Shown here piece after piece: positions 1 to 8,305 of a stretch of DNA of 64,000 nucleotides (positions are counted from its first letter, which is position 1; each line of letters starts with the position of its first letter). Made by a program: the position numbers and the translations under genes. Origin of the DNA: CAYJDG01 sp964368875 (GTDB lineage Bacteria; Pseudomonadota; Alphaproteobacteria; Micavibrionales; Micavibrionaceae); contig CAYJDG010000005.1 in NCBI GenBank assembly GCA_964368875.1, positions 1 through 64,000 of the forward strand. The letters are read 5' to 3'. The notes below the pieces were generated by a model, which saw only the letters and a list, made by a program, of their open reading frames with translations, had not been told where the DNA came from and ran no database searches.

Positions 1-1
1 T

Positions 2-13
2 GACTCATGATTC
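2..13. promoter_or_regulatory. Two GANTC methylation sites in the ccrM leader
   Basis: GACTC at 2-6 and GATTC at 9-13 lie within 40 bp of the ccrM start codon. GANTC is the target of CcrM-type enzymes. In Caulobacter the ccrM leader also carries GANTC sites, whose methylation state helps time ccrM shut-off. A similar feedback here is an inference from position; the promoter itself lies outside the window. Confidence 0.5.
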
Positions 14-39
14 GTTTTTAAGCAGAGGAAAAACGATAC

Positions 40-1191
40 ATGTCGAGTCAAAAAACAGCCAAGCCTAAGAAATCCACAGCTAAAACTGCGGAAGTTACGA
101 AAAACAAAATTCTGGCTGGCAACTGCATCGAGATGATGAAATCCCTGCCCAAAGGCTCGGTCGACATGATTTTCGCCGACCCGCCCTACAATCTTCAGCT
201 CAAGGGTGATCTGCATCGCCCGAACAATTCCAAGGTCGATGCCTGTGACGATCACTGGGACCAGTTCAGCTCGTTTGGCGAGTACGACAAGTTTACCCGC
301 GAATGGCTATCGGCTGCCCGTGACCTGCTCAAGGAAGATGGCTCGATGTGGGTCATCGGCTCCTACCACAATATTTTCCGCGTCGGTGCGATCCTGCAGG
401 ATTTAGGCTTCTGGATTTTGAACGATGTAATTTGGCGCAAAACCAATCCGATGCCGAATTTCCGTGGCCGCCGTTTTACCAACGCGCATGAAACCATGAT
501 CTGGGTCGCGAAATCCGAGAAAAGCAAATACCGCTTTAACTATGACAGCATGAAATCGCTGAACGACGACCTGCAAATGCGCTCTGACTGGACCCTGCCA
601 ATCTGCAGCGGTGCTGAGCGTCTCAAAAACGATGATGGCGAAAAAGGCCATACCACGCAGAAGCCCGAAGCGCTTCTCTACCGTGTCATTACCGCCTCGA
701 CCAATCCCGGCGATCTGGTACTTGATCCATTCTTTGGCTCGGGTACGACCGGAGCTGTCGCCAAGAAACTTGGCCGCGACTGGATTGGCATTGAGCGCGA
801 AGCGGATTACATCAAGCTGGCGACCAAACGCATCGACGCGGTGAAACCGATCACCGAAGAAGATGTCCTCAATCGTCCCGGCAAGCGCGAAGAACAACGC
901 ATTCCGTTTGGCTGGCTGGTTGAACGGGGTATCGTTAAACCCGGCACCGTCCTCACTGACGGCTCAAGCCGCCAGACCGCCAAGGTTGGGGCCGATGGCA
1001 GCGTCATCGCCGCAGACGGCGTCAACAAATATCGCGGCTCGATCCATAAGGTCGGCGCGGCGCTGCAGGATGCGCCAAGCTGTAACGGCTGGACTTACTG
1101 GCACTATAAGGAAGGTAGCAAGAGCTTCCCGATTGACCGCCTGCGTCAACGCCTGCGCGACGAAATCACCAGTCACGATCGCTTGCAATAA
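40..1191 (+). CDS. ccrM: CcrM-type DNA adenine-N6 methyltransferase (GANTC)
   Basis: Methylates adenine N6 in GANTC, coupling methylation state to the cell cycle in Alphaproteobacteria. The 383-residue protein has the catalytic DPPY motif at residues 47-50 and the AdoMet-binding motif DPFFGSGTT from residue 229, in the beta-class order (motif IV before motif I). The last ~100 residues match the C-terminal RAMA-type DNA-recognition region found in CcrM but not in shorter Dam-like enzymes. The length is close to Caulobacter CcrM (358), with a Lys-rich N-terminal extension of about 20 residues. The start is ATG with an AGAGGA-like ribosome site 8-12 nt upstream. Family assignment is secure; the GANTC specificity is inferred from the family. 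Confidence 0.95.
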   Translation: MSSQKTAKPKKSTAKTAEVTKNKILAGNCIEMMKSLPKGSVDMIFADPPYNLQLKGDLHRPNNSKVDACDDHWDQFSSFGEYDKFTREWLSAARDLLKEDGSMWVIGSYHNIFRVGAILQDLGFWILNDVIWRKTNPMPNFRGRRFTNAHETMIWVAKSEKSKYRFNYDSMKSLNDDLQMRSDWTLPICSGAERLKNDDGEKGHTTQKPEALLYRVITASTNPGDLVLDPFFGSGTTGAVAKKLGRDWIGIEREADYIKLATKRIDAVKPITEEDVLNRPGKREEQRIPFGWLVERGIVKPGTVLTDGSSRQTAKVGADGSVIAADGVNKYRGSIHKVGAALQDAPSCNGWTYWHYKEGSKSFPIDRLRQRLRDEITSHDRLQ

Positions 1192-1197
1192 CTGGCG

Positions 1198-1221
1198 CAT
1201 GCGTGATACCTCTCACGCATG
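1198..1221 (+). promoter_or_regulatory. Stem-loop covering the folB start codon
   Basis: CATGCGTGA at 1198-1206 and TCACGCATG at 1213-1221 form a perfect 9-bp stem with a 6-nt loop. The distal arm contains the folB ATG (1219-1221), and no clear Shine-Dalgarno sequence precedes that ATG. There is no T-run after the stem, so it is not a standard terminator. It could hide the start codon until the upstream ribosome or another factor opens it; this role is inferred. Confidence 0.5.
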
Positions 1222-1572
1222 ACTGACCTGACAAAAATTATCGTCCGTGATTTCGTGGTGCCAGCTTTGATCGGCATCTACGAGCACGAGCAAACCAACC
1301 TGCAACGCATCCGCGTCAACATCGAGGTGACACTGTTGCAGGAAAAAATCGCCCATGATGTGATTGACGACACGATGTCCTACGAAGGACTCGTCGCGGC
1401 CATCCGCGCCCTTGAAAAAACCCACTACAACCTTGTCGAAACGATCGCCGAAAATCTTGCGGCGCTTGCATTATCGCATGCCCGGGCGCAGAGCGTTTTC
1501 GTGCGCGTGGAAAAATTAGATGTCTATCCCGAAGGCAGCGTCGGTACAGAAATCAACAGGAGCAAAGCATGA
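1219..1572 (+). CDS. folB: Dihydroneopterin aldolase (FolB family)
   Basis: Folate pathway enzyme that cleaves 7,8-dihydroneopterin to 6-hydroxymethyl-dihydropterin and glycolaldehyde in the cytoplasm. The 117-residue protein has the FolB-type N-terminal segment IGIYEHEQ and the helix LVETIAENLA. A conserved Lys sits in VEKLDVYPE near the C-terminus, a form common in alphaproteobacterial FolB. The gene starts 27 nt after ccrM, and its start codon is inside a 9-bp stem. It overlaps the following dehydrogenase gene by an ATGA. No other folate gene is adjacent, so the call rests on family resemblance. An epimerase-type FolB paralogue remains possible. Confidence 0.8.
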   Translation: MTDLTKIIVRDFVVPALIGIYEHEQTNLQRIRVNIEVTLLQEKIAHDVIDDTMSYEGLVAAIRALEKTHYNLVETIAENLAALALSHARAQSVFVRVEKLDVYPEGSVGTEINRSKA

Positions 1573-2333
1573 GCGCACCCTATAAACCTTCGACTGTGTT
1601 GATTACCGGAGCGACCGGAGATTTCGGAACGGCGTTCGCTAGGCGCTTTGGCGCGCTCGGCTGCAATCTTATTCTGCATGGACGGTCACAGGAAAAACTC
1701 GATCAGCTTGCCGCCACTTTTCTCACGCCTGTCCACACGACCTGTTTTGACATCAAGGACCGCGCGGCGATGGAACAGTCTGTCGCCACCATTCCGTCGC
1801 AATTCCAGCACATCGATCTGCTCATCAATAACGCAGGCGGTGCCTTGGGTCTGGATAAGGCACAGGACAGCAGCCTCAATGACTGGGATGAAATGGTCAA
1901 CATCAACGTGCTTGGCCTGATCCGCATGACGCGGCTGGTGCTCGGTGGCATGACTGCGCGTAAACATGGCCATATCATCAATATCGGCTCGACGGCTGGC
2001 AACTATCCGTATCCCGGCGGCCATGTCTATTGCGCCAGCAAAGCCTTCGTCAAACAGTTCTCCCTGTCTCTGCGCTCCGATCTGCAAGGCACGAATGTGC
2101 GCGTGACCAACATCGAACCAGGCATGGTGCAGACCCAGTTTTCGCTGGTTCGCTTCAAAGGTGATAAAGACAAAGCCGATGCGGTATATGCCAACACCTC
2201 GCCGCTGTTGCCGGCCGATGTGGCAGAGTCAGTCGTCTGGGCGGCAACCTTGCCGCCTCACGTCAATATCAACCGCATTGAAATGATGCCGACGACACAA
2301 AGCCCTGGGGCTTTGCAGGTCGAACGGTTTTAG
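1569..2333 (+). CDS. ydfG: NADP-dependent short-chain dehydrogenase (YdfG-like)
   Basis: Cytoplasmic SDR oxidoreductase of 254 residues. It has the Rossmann motif TGATGDFG near residue 14, the NNAG motif, the catalytic Ser in INIGSTAG and the YxxxK pair in YCASKAF. Extended stretches (GHIINIGSTAG, VRFKGD, LPPHVNIN, EMMPTTQS) match E. coli YdfG closely. YdfG acts on 3-hydroxy acids and L-allo-threonine and reduces malonic semialdehyde. The gene overlaps folB by 4 nt, which suggests translational coupling. It ends convergently on the secreted-protein gene downstream, sharing stop-codon bases. Substrate is inferred from homology. Confidence 0.88.
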   Translation: MSAPYKPSTVLITGATGDFGTAFARRFGALGCNLILHGRSQEKLDQLAATFLTPVHTTCFDIKDRAAMEQSVATIPSQFQHIDLLINNAGGALGLDKAQDSSLNDWDEMVNINVLGLIRMTRLVLGGMTARKHGHIINIGSTAGNYPYPGGHVYCASKAFVKQFSLSLRSDLQGTNVRVTNIEPGMVQTQFSLVRFKGDKDKADAVYANTSPLLPADVAESVVWAATLPPHVNINRIEMMPTTQSPGALQVERF

Positions 2334-3109
2334 TACATTGGCTGTTCATACAGCTTGAAGAGCATCTCGCGGTCAGCGAAGACTTCGATGGACTCGATAG
2401 CCCCACTGAAATTGCCGTAGAGTTGCTGGCTTGCGAACTCTTCGCCGAGATAGCTGTCGATGCGCACGCGGAAGCGGATATACGCCGGGCGGCCACGCGT
2501 CTGATCGATCTGTTTGGACTCAAGGAACTTGAGGTATTCTTTCGCAAGCTCTTCATTGGCCCGGATAAAGCTCAGTTTGAACGGCTGCTTAATGCTGAGC
2601 ATGGCCATCGGCGGATAGCCCTTCAGCTTGGTAATCGACTGGTTGCCACATTTATCGCCGTTCTCCATATAGGAGGCCATTTCTAGACGGGTGGATTGGA
2701 AGAAGACTGAGCCTTCCTCAAGCGGAAAACCTTTGAGATCGAAATTATAGCGATCGAGCGCAAGCGGTTGGATGTATTCAAACCGGCGCGGGAACGTGTG
2801 CTTGAATTTGTCGAGATAGGTGCGGGTTGCTTCGCGCACTTTGCGCCATTCGAATTCGTTGAGGAAGAAGCGCGAGTAGAGATCGCATTCGGTGGCCTTG
2901 AGATAATTGTCGATCATATCGTCATTGTCGACGCTATAGACGTGCAGCAGCCAGTACAGCCGGGCATTGTTGGCAAAGGTGAAAGGCGAGTATGTTTCCA
3001 TCAACTCGCCCTGAGCGTTCATCTTGGGCTTGTCGGGCTTGATGCTTTGTGCAAAGGCAGGCGAGGCGACGGCGAAGAGAAGAATAAAGATGGAAAAAAT
3101 GAATTTCAT
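2330..3109 (-). CDS. Secreted protein of unknown function, mutY partner
   Basis: A 259-residue protein with a clear signal peptide ending in SPAFA-QS at about residue 20. The mature part has many aromatic and charged residues and no transmembrane helix. It contains two cysteines, one in ATECDLYSR and one in GDKCGNQS. I recognise no catalytic motif. Its ATG overlaps the mutY stop codon (ATGA), so both genes are probably co-transcribed, although a periplasmic protein has no evident link to base-excision repair. It may belong to an uncharacterised DUF of similar length; I cannot confirm which. Confidence 0.75.
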   Translation of the reverse strand: MKFIFSIFILLFAVASPAFAQSIKPDKPKMNAQGELMETYSPFTFANNARLYWLLHVYSVDNDDMIDNYLKATECDLYSRFFLNEFEWRKVREATRTYLDKFKHTFPRRFEYIQPLALDRYNFDLKGFPLEEGSVFFQSTRLEMASYMENGDKCGNQSITKLKGYPPMAMLSIKQPFKLSFIRANEELAKEYLKFLESKQIDQTRGRPAYIRFRVRIDSYLGEEFASQQLYGNFSGAIESIEVFADREMLFKLYEQPMY

Positions 3110-4200
3110 GAATGATCCAGAGTGCTGGTTTTGAGCCTTACAACTTTCCTGAAAACAGTCGGAAAACCCAGTGTCTTTATATCAGATTGAGCAATAAACA
3201 TCCAGTCACCCTTGTGAGGCAGATCATCAGGATCGATCTGTCCCTCCATAATATCTAAACTTAAATCAAAATGAGTAAACGTATGGTGAATAACCCCGCC
3301 GGACTTGAGGCGGCGGGCCAGCTTCTGGGCGGGATTAAAGGCTGTGCCTGCGGCATCCCAGTCGGTTGTCGGCAGGCCGGGCATCCCCCCTAGCATGCGT
3401 GAATCCGCCCGCTTTTCAACCACCACGCTGCCGTCCTGCAGTACCAGCCAGAAGACCTGCCCGACCCGCCGCGGACGGGCCTTTTTCGGGCTTTTTGCCG
3501 GAAGTTCGCTCTGCAACCCGGCGGCATAGGCGGCGCACATTTTGGCAACCGGGCACACACCGCATTTGGGTGATTGCGGGGTGCAAATGGTCGCGCCGAG
3601 ATCCATCAGGCTCTGCGCAAAATCGCCCGGCGCGGCAACATCCTGAAACACAATGTGAGCCTTGGCGCGGATCTCCGGCTTGGATTGTGGCAGAGGCTCG
3701 CGAATGGCAAAGACCCGCGCGACCACCCGCTCGACATTGCCGTCGATGACGGTAGCCGGGGTATCGAATGCAATCGCGCTGATCGCCGCGCTAGTATACG
3801 GGCCGATGCCCGGCAGTTTAAGTAGCTCGGGTTCGGTGCGTGGAAATTCTCCGCCGTGCTCGCTCATGATCTGCGCCGCGCATTTAAGCAGGTTGCGCGC
3901 CCGCGCATAATACCCAAGCCCGGCCCAGGCCTGCATCACCTCATCCGGATTTGCCGCAGCAAGGTCTTTGACCTGCGGCCACCGCGTCGTGAATTTTTCA
4001 AAGTACGCAATCACAGCTTGCACAGTAGTTTGCTGGAGCATGATCTCCGACAGCCACACATGATAGGGGTCGGCAGTCTGTCCGGCCAGGGCGCGCCACG
4101 GCAGGACGCGGCGGTACTTTGCGTACCAGTCCAGCATCGCGGCCTGAAACATACCCGCATCAAACCGGGCTTTTTTCGCTGAAACGTGACTCTGTGGCAT
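3106..4200 (-). CDS. mutY: A/G-specific adenine DNA glycosylase
   Basis: Removes adenine mispaired with 8-oxoguanine, preventing G:C to T:A mutation. The 364-residue protein has the catalytic Glu52 in SEIMLQQT, the helix-hairpin-helix LPGIGPYTSAAI (129-140) and catalytic Asp153 in VIDGNVERV. Its [4Fe-4S] cysteines C206, C213, C216 and C222 have the C-x6-C-x2-C-x5-C spacing. The C-terminal third matches the NUDIX-like 8-oxoG recognition domain. It is divergent from the DUF721 gene with only 22 bp between starts. The mutY-DUF721-dsbA-smc neighbourhood is common in Alphaproteobacteria. Confidence 0.95.
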   Translation of the reverse strand: MPQSHVSAKKARFDAGMFQAAMLDWYAKYRRVLPWRALAGQTADPYHVWLSEIMLQQTTVQAVIAYFEKFTTRWPQVKDLAAANPDEVMQAWAGLGYYARARNLLKCAAQIMSEHGGEFPRTEPELLKLPGIGPYTSAAISAIAFDTPATVIDGNVERVVARVFAIREPLPQSKPEIRAKAHIVFQDVAAPGDFAQSLMDLGATICTPQSPKCGVCPVAKMCAAYAAGLQSELPAKSPKKARPRRVGQVFWLVLQDGSVVVEKRADSRMLGGMPGLPTTDWDAAGTAFNPAQKLARRLKSGGVIHHTFTHFDLSLDIMEGQIDPDDLPHKGDWMFIAQSDIKTLGFPTVFRKVVRLKTSTLDHS

Positions 4201-4222
4201 AAAGTGTACTAAAAGCTATCCT

Positions 4223-4705
4223 ATGTCGTTTCTCCGCCCCATCGCTGATTCCGTCGCCAGCATCACCAAAGGCACCTTCACCCGCAAGTTCATCTCGCTG
4301 GGGCGCATCCTGTCAAGCTGGGAAGAAATCGTCGGCCCCGAGATGGCGGGCCGCGCCCAACCGCTCAAGCTGCATTACCGTAAACCGAAAACCGCCAAAG
4401 ACCAACCGCAGGCGTCCCTTGATATAGCTGTCAGCAGCGCCGATGCAACCTCTCTGCATTACCAGAAAGACCTGATCCTCGAGCGCATCAATCAGCTCTT
4501 TGGCGAACGCTGGGTCACTGCGATCCGCTTCGTCCATGTGGCCGCCAACGAAGCCGATTTGCCCGAAGCGCCACAGGCCCCCCTCTCCGAAGGTGACAAA
4601 GCGGCCTTAAATCAGTCGCTTTCTGCTATAGAAGACGATGAAATCAGGAAACGGCTTGAAAAGCTTGGTCAAGGCGTACTAAGAAAGCGTAACAAAATTT
4701 CCTAG
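4223..4705 (+). CDS. DUF721 (DciA-like) protein
   Basis: A 160-residue protein of the DUF721 family. DciA, a DUF721 member, helps load the replicative helicase DnaB in bacteria lacking DnaC or DnaI. The N-terminal part (W-E-x-I-V-G-P near residue 33) and the segment ending in ERWVTAIRFV carry the family pattern; the last ~50 residues are a charged tail. Divergent from mutY and followed after 18 nt by an inositol monophosphatase gene. Alphaproteobacterial DUF721 proteins are not all shown to be helicase loaders, so that role is inferred. Confidence 0.8.
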   Translation: MSFLRPIADSVASITKGTFTRKFISLGRILSSWEEIVGPEMAGRAQPLKLHYRKPKTAKDQPQASLDIAVSSADATSLHYQKDLILERINQLFGERWVTAIRFVHVAANEADLPEAPQAPLSEGDKAALNQSLSAIEDDEIRKRLEKLGQGVLRKRNKIS

Positions 4706-4723
4706 AACGCGAGTCTATATATA

Positions 4724-5524
4724 ATGTCAGTCCAGTCAGCCAACATGACCATCATGCTGCGCGCCGCCGAAAAAGCGTCTCGTGCCCTGCTGCGTGATTT
4801 CAACGAAGTCGAAAACCTGCAGGTCTCGCGCAAGGGTCCGGCGGATTTCGTGTCGGCTGCCGACCGCCGCGCTGAAGAGATCATTCATGAAGAACTGAAA
4901 AAAGCCCGCCCGTCTTTCGGCTTCCTGATGGAAGAAAGCGGCGAGCACAAAGGAGCAGACGGCGAATACCGCTTCATCGTCGACCCGCTCGATGGCACCA
5001 CGAACTTCCTGCACGGCATTCCGCACTTCTCTATCTCCATCGGTCTCGAGAAAAGCGGCGAGATGATTTCTGCGCTGGTCTATGACCCGGTCAAGAACGA
5101 AGCGTTCCAGGCTGAGAAAGGCACGGGCGCATTCTTGCAGAAGCGCCGCCTGCGCGTTTCTGCGCGTCAGGATTTGAGTCTTTCCGTTATCGGCGGGGGC
5201 GATGCGGCCTCACGCAGTGCCGATGTCCAGCAAACGTTTTTGAAATGCCTTGCCTCGCTCACTGGCAAGACCTCCGGTTTCCGCCGCATGGGGTCTGCAG
5301 CGCTCGATCTCGCGTATGTTGCCGCCGGGCGATTCGATGGCTTCTGGGAAATGAAGCTTAAGCCGTGGGACACTGCGGCAGGCGTACTTATTGTTAAGGA
5401 AGCAGGCGGCGCAGTCTCCTCCTTGAAAGGCGACCCCAATCCTGTTTATGCTGACTGCCTGCTGGCCAGCAACATGTCTATCCACCAGCAGTTAAAAGAT
5501 TTAATCAAACCCAATCTGGATTGA
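4724..5524 (+). CDS. suhB: Inositol monophosphatase family protein (SuhB-like)
   Basis: Mg-dependent phosphomonoesterase of the IMPase/FBPase superfamily, 266 residues. Metal ligands are visible: the Glu pair in MEESGE (70-71), the motif DPLDGTTNF (87-95) and the later WDTAAG motif that supplies another Asp. Members act on inositol-1-phosphate or related sugar phosphates, and E. coli SuhB also modulates transcription termination. The gene lies 18 nt after the DUF721 gene and 6 nt before an OmpA-like gene, so it is probably in the same operon. Several paralogous families share these motifs (CysQ, HisN), so the substrate is open. Confidence 0.85.
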   Translation: MSVQSANMTIMLRAAEKASRALLRDFNEVENLQVSRKGPADFVSAADRRAEEIIHEELKKARPSFGFLMEESGEHKGADGEYRFIVDPLDGTTNFLHGIPHFSISIGLEKSGEMISALVYDPVKNEAFQAEKGTGAFLQKRRLRVSARQDLSLSVIGGGDAASRSADVQQTFLKCLASLTGKTSGFRRMGSAALDLAYVAAGRFDGFWEMKLKPWDTAAGVLIVKEAGGAVSSLKGDPNPVYADCLLASNMSIHQQLKDLIKPNLD

Positions 5525-5530
5525 ACGCTC

Positions 5531-6715
5531 ATGACCTGCCGCAGATTTGTCTCCGCTCTCGTGCTTCTTCTCAGCTCAGTATCGACCGTCTCCGCCGCAG
5601 ATCAGCCTCGCAACCAGATCGAAATCGACCGCTCGGTCTTGCAAGACCTGCAGGGCTACGAACCCCCTGCCATGTTCGGGTCTGCCGCGCCTAAAGCGCG
5701 TCCGCTGGCTGTGTCTCCGCTCAAGCGTGCGATTGTTCCGCCGCAAGCCCCGACACTGACCACGCTCAAAGCCGAAGAGGTTCTTGAATTTCCAGTCAAG
5801 AATTCCGAAGTCGTCACGCGTCAGCGCATGATAGCCCCCGAAGAAAAAGTTGCTTCGGCTCGTCCTGATTACAGTGACTCGCACACGCTTCTGAATTCAC
5901 CGCACGCCCCGGTGCCGAAAGTCAAAGCACCTGCGCCAGCCAAGAAAACTCTGGCCAAAGCTCCGCTGCCACCGAAAAAACCTTCGGTACAACTGGTTGC
6001 GGCCACTCCTGCTGATACGGTCAATTTCCCACTACAAGACTCCGCCCCTGCAAAAAAACCTGCCCCTAAGAAAGCGGACTTGACCGTCGAACTCGCAGCA
6101 GCCCCGATGAAGCCTGCGCCTGTTGCGCCGAAATACGTTCCGAAAAGCCGCCCGAGCATGCCGGCTGTGCCATCTGAAAAAGTTGAGAAGGCCAGCCTCG
6201 ATCCCTTCGCTTTGCCAACTGATCCTGACAAGGATCTAGAAATCAAAAAACCAACGCCCGGCGAACGCATGATCGATCAGGCCTTGAACAATCACATGAT
6301 CGAACCAAGCACCGCCGATATCGAAGCGACGATGAGCGGCGGCAAAGCCACCAGCACCAAGCCCTTCCAGATGGCGGCCCTCGCGCCAGCCGGTCAGCCT
6401 GTGCCGGTCATCAGCATGGAATATATGCCGCGCCTCACCGCCCTGCAAACCGATCAGCGCGACACGCTGAAAGGCGAAATCGTCTCTTTCCTGAATAAAA
6501 AACCTGACGCCCGTCTGCAAATCATGTCCTTCGCCGATGGCAACGGCAACGACAGCGATGCCCGTCAGCTATCGCTCTCACGGGCGCTTGAAGTACGCGC
6601 CTATCTGTTGGAAAACGGCATTGACCCGAGCCGCATCGATGTACGCGCGCTTGGCAGCAATACGAACGAGAAGCCTCTCGACCGCGTCGATCTGAAGTTT
6701 ACCCGTCAGAATTAA
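5531..6715 (+). CDS. OmpA-family envelope protein with Pro/Lys/Ala linker
   Basis: A 394-residue exported protein. The signal peptide is MTCRRFVSALVLLLSSVSTV followed by SAA. Residues ~30-280 are a low-complexity linker rich in Pro, Ala and Lys. The last ~100 residues form an OmpA/MotB-like peptidoglycan-binding domain (LQTDQRDTLKGEIV, SLSRALEVRAYLLENGID, DVRALGSN). Such proteins anchor an envelope structure to the cell wall, here through a long flexible linker. The gene follows the phosphatase by 6 nt and meets a minus-strand gene tail to tail with no gap. It is not an obvious Pal, because no lipobox is seen. Confidence 0.85.
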   Translation: MTCRRFVSALVLLLSSVSTVSAADQPRNQIEIDRSVLQDLQGYEPPAMFGSAAPKARPLAVSPLKRAIVPPQAPTLTTLKAEEVLEFPVKNSEVVTRQRMIAPEEKVASARPDYSDSHTLLNSPHAPVPKVKAPAPAKKTLAKAPLPPKKPSVQLVAATPADTVNFPLQDSAPAKKPAPKKADLTVELAAAPMKPAPVAPKYVPKSRPSMPAVPSEKVEKASLDPFALPTDPDKDLEIKKPTPGERMIDQALNNHMIEPSTADIEATMSGGKATSTKPFQMAALAPAGQPVPVISMEYMPRLTALQTDQRDTLKGEIVSFLNKKPDARLQIMSFADGNGNDSDARQLSLSRALEVRAYLLENGIDPSRIDVRALGSNTNEKPLDRVDLKFTRQN

Positions 6716-7108
6716 TCAGACGGTAGTTCCACAGAACTGTAGGGCTGGTTTTTGGGTGGCGCGGTGTTTGTCGATCACACCAATTGCAGTTTTGAATTCC
6801 CGCAACTGAGCTTCGGCAAAAACTCTCGAGGTGCCGGCAGTGGCTGGCAGACTTTGAAGCGTTCTTTCATAAGCCGCTTTTTGTCTCCGCAGCATCTCCT
6901 CAGGAACCTGAAGCGGTTTATCGCTATCGCCGAACGGTGACATAACCAGACCATAATAATTCATCTTTTTCGAAACCGGATCGCCGGTCATGCACACGCC
7001 CACATGGCGCATAACGCCCACGGTGGCGAGGTCGGTTTGGGCCTGCGCTGCGCCTGAGAAAGTGCCAGCCAGCAAAGCGGCGGAAAGAACGTAAGCATTT
7101 ACAGCCAT
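6716..7108 (-). CDS. Small secreted protein of unknown function
   Basis: A 130-residue protein with a signal peptide ending near AAQA-QTD (residue ~24). The mature part has one Cys in VGVCMTGD and one close to the C-terminus (LQFCGTTV), which could form a disulfide in the periplasm. The middle is helical and charged. It is divergent from the DsbA-like gene across 272 bp, so the two could share a regulatory region. I recognise no family. Confidence 0.7.
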   Translation of the reverse strand: MAVNAYVLSAALLAGTFSGAAQAQTDLATVGVMRHVGVCMTGDPVSKKMNYYGLVMSPFGDSDKPLQVPEEMLRRQKAAYERTLQSLPATAGTSRVFAEAQLREFKTAIGVIDKHRATQKPALQFCGTTV

Positions 7109-7309
7109 TTCAAAGTCTCCATCTGGCTGTACTTAAACATAATCCAATTATTATGCAAATAAAAAACAGGCTCCTGATTCGCTGGTTTTGTAACGATTTT
7201 AGACAACACAGAGCGTAGATCGGAAAATCAGCAATTGTGGATAACCCCCTGATCTGTCTGCCTTCTATTTGAAAATACCTTGCCCACCTGACATTCTCGC
7301 CGATATTCC

Positions 7310-7339
7310 TTGGAACAGTCTCGTTTTTTGGGCTATACA
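7310..7339 (+). promoter_or_regulatory. Predicted promoter of the DsbA-like gene
   Basis: TTGGAA at 7310-7315 and TATACA at 7334-7339 are 18 bp apart and 42 bp upstream of the ATG at 7381. The -10 region sits inside a small palindrome (GGGCT at 7330-7334 and AGCCC at 7339-7343), which could be an operator. Pattern match only. Confidence 0.4.
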
Positions 7340-7380
7340 GCCCTTTATGTCAAAATCTCTTCACACGCGGAAGGTGTTGA

Positions 7381-8262
7381 ATGTCTGAGCAAAATAACAA
7401 ATCCGGCCTGATTGCAATCATCGCAGTCATTATCATCGCACTGGTCGGCGCGGGCGTTTATTTCACGAAGTTCGCCAAGCAGGACGCGAGCGTGCTGCCA
7501 CCGGTTACGACCGAAGAGCAAGCCGCCGTTGAGCCAGTCACTCCGACCCCTGAAGAAGGTCCGATCGTTGAAGGCGAAGTTCCGCCCCAGCCAGACACCC
7601 CGATTAATGAAGTCGTTGTCGAAACCAAGAAACTCGACATCCCTGCCACTGAAGCGGCTGCCCCTGAAGTTCAGGCTGCTGCGCCAACCAGTTCAAATCC
7701 TGAAGTAGAAAAAATGATGGCGCCGCGCTTCATCGGAAGCCCGACTGCTCCGGTCAAAGTGACTGAGTACAGCTCACTTGGTTGCGGTCACTGCGCCGCC
7801 TTCCACAAAGATATGCTGCCCTCGTTCAAGGAGAAATTCGTCGACACCGGTCGCGTCCAGCTGACCTTCAAAGAATTTCCGCTCAACGCTCCGGCTCTCG
7901 ATGCGTCGATGATTTTGCGCTGCATGCCTGAAGACAAATTCATGAGCTTCATGGATCTTCTCTTCACCGAACAGCAGAATTGGGCTTACAAGGAAGAGTA
8001 CAAAGATACTCTTCGCCAATACGCCAAACTCGCAGGTATGAGCGATGAGCAGTTTGATGGCTGCCTTGCCAACAAAGACCTGAAAGAGCGTCTGGTTGCT
8101 GAAACCAAACACGCAAGTGAAGCTTATAAAGTGGCCTCAACTCCATCTTTCGTTATCAACGACGGCAAGAAAACCGTAGTCGGTCATCAGCCGCTCGACT
8201 TCTTTGAAAAAGCCTTTGATGAAGTTAGCCCGCCGACCGCAGCTCCGGCAGCCGGACAATAA
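7381..8262 (+). CDS. Membrane-anchored DsbA-family thiol-disulfide oxidoreductase
   Basis: A 293-residue protein with one N-terminal membrane segment (residues ~9-28) and an acidic Pro/Glu-rich linker to about residue 108. A periplasmic thioredoxin-fold domain follows. The active site is Cys135-Gly-His-Cys138, and the cis-Pro loop is STPSFVI with Pro255. It probably forms or shuffles disulfides in exported proteins, as a DsbA/BdbD-like enzyme (DSBA-like thioredoxin domain, thioredoxin_4 type). It stands directly before smc, a linkage conserved in many Alphaproteobacteria. No DsbB is nearby. Confidence 0.88.
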   Translation: MSEQNNKSGLIAIIAVIIIALVGAGVYFTKFAKQDASVLPPVTTEEQAAVEPVTPTPEEGPIVEGEVPPQPDTPINEVVVETKKLDIPATEAAAPEVQAAAPTSSNPEVEKMMAPRFIGSPTAPVKVTEYSSLGCGHCAAFHKDMLPSFKEKFVDTGRVQLTFKEFPLNAPALDASMILRCMPEDKFMSFMDLLFTEQQNWAYKEEYKDTLRQYAKLAGMSDEQFDGCLANKDLKERLVAETKHASEAYKVASTPSFVINDGKKTVVGHQPLDFFEKAFDEVSPPTAAPAAGQ

Positions 8263-8305
8263 GCAGTCGGTTTTTACGCAGACATAAAATTATACAGGGA
8301 CTTCG

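Noticed and set aside
403..897. Antisense frame over ccrM
   Set aside because: Pure shadow of the methyltransferase, no ribosome site, no homology pattern.
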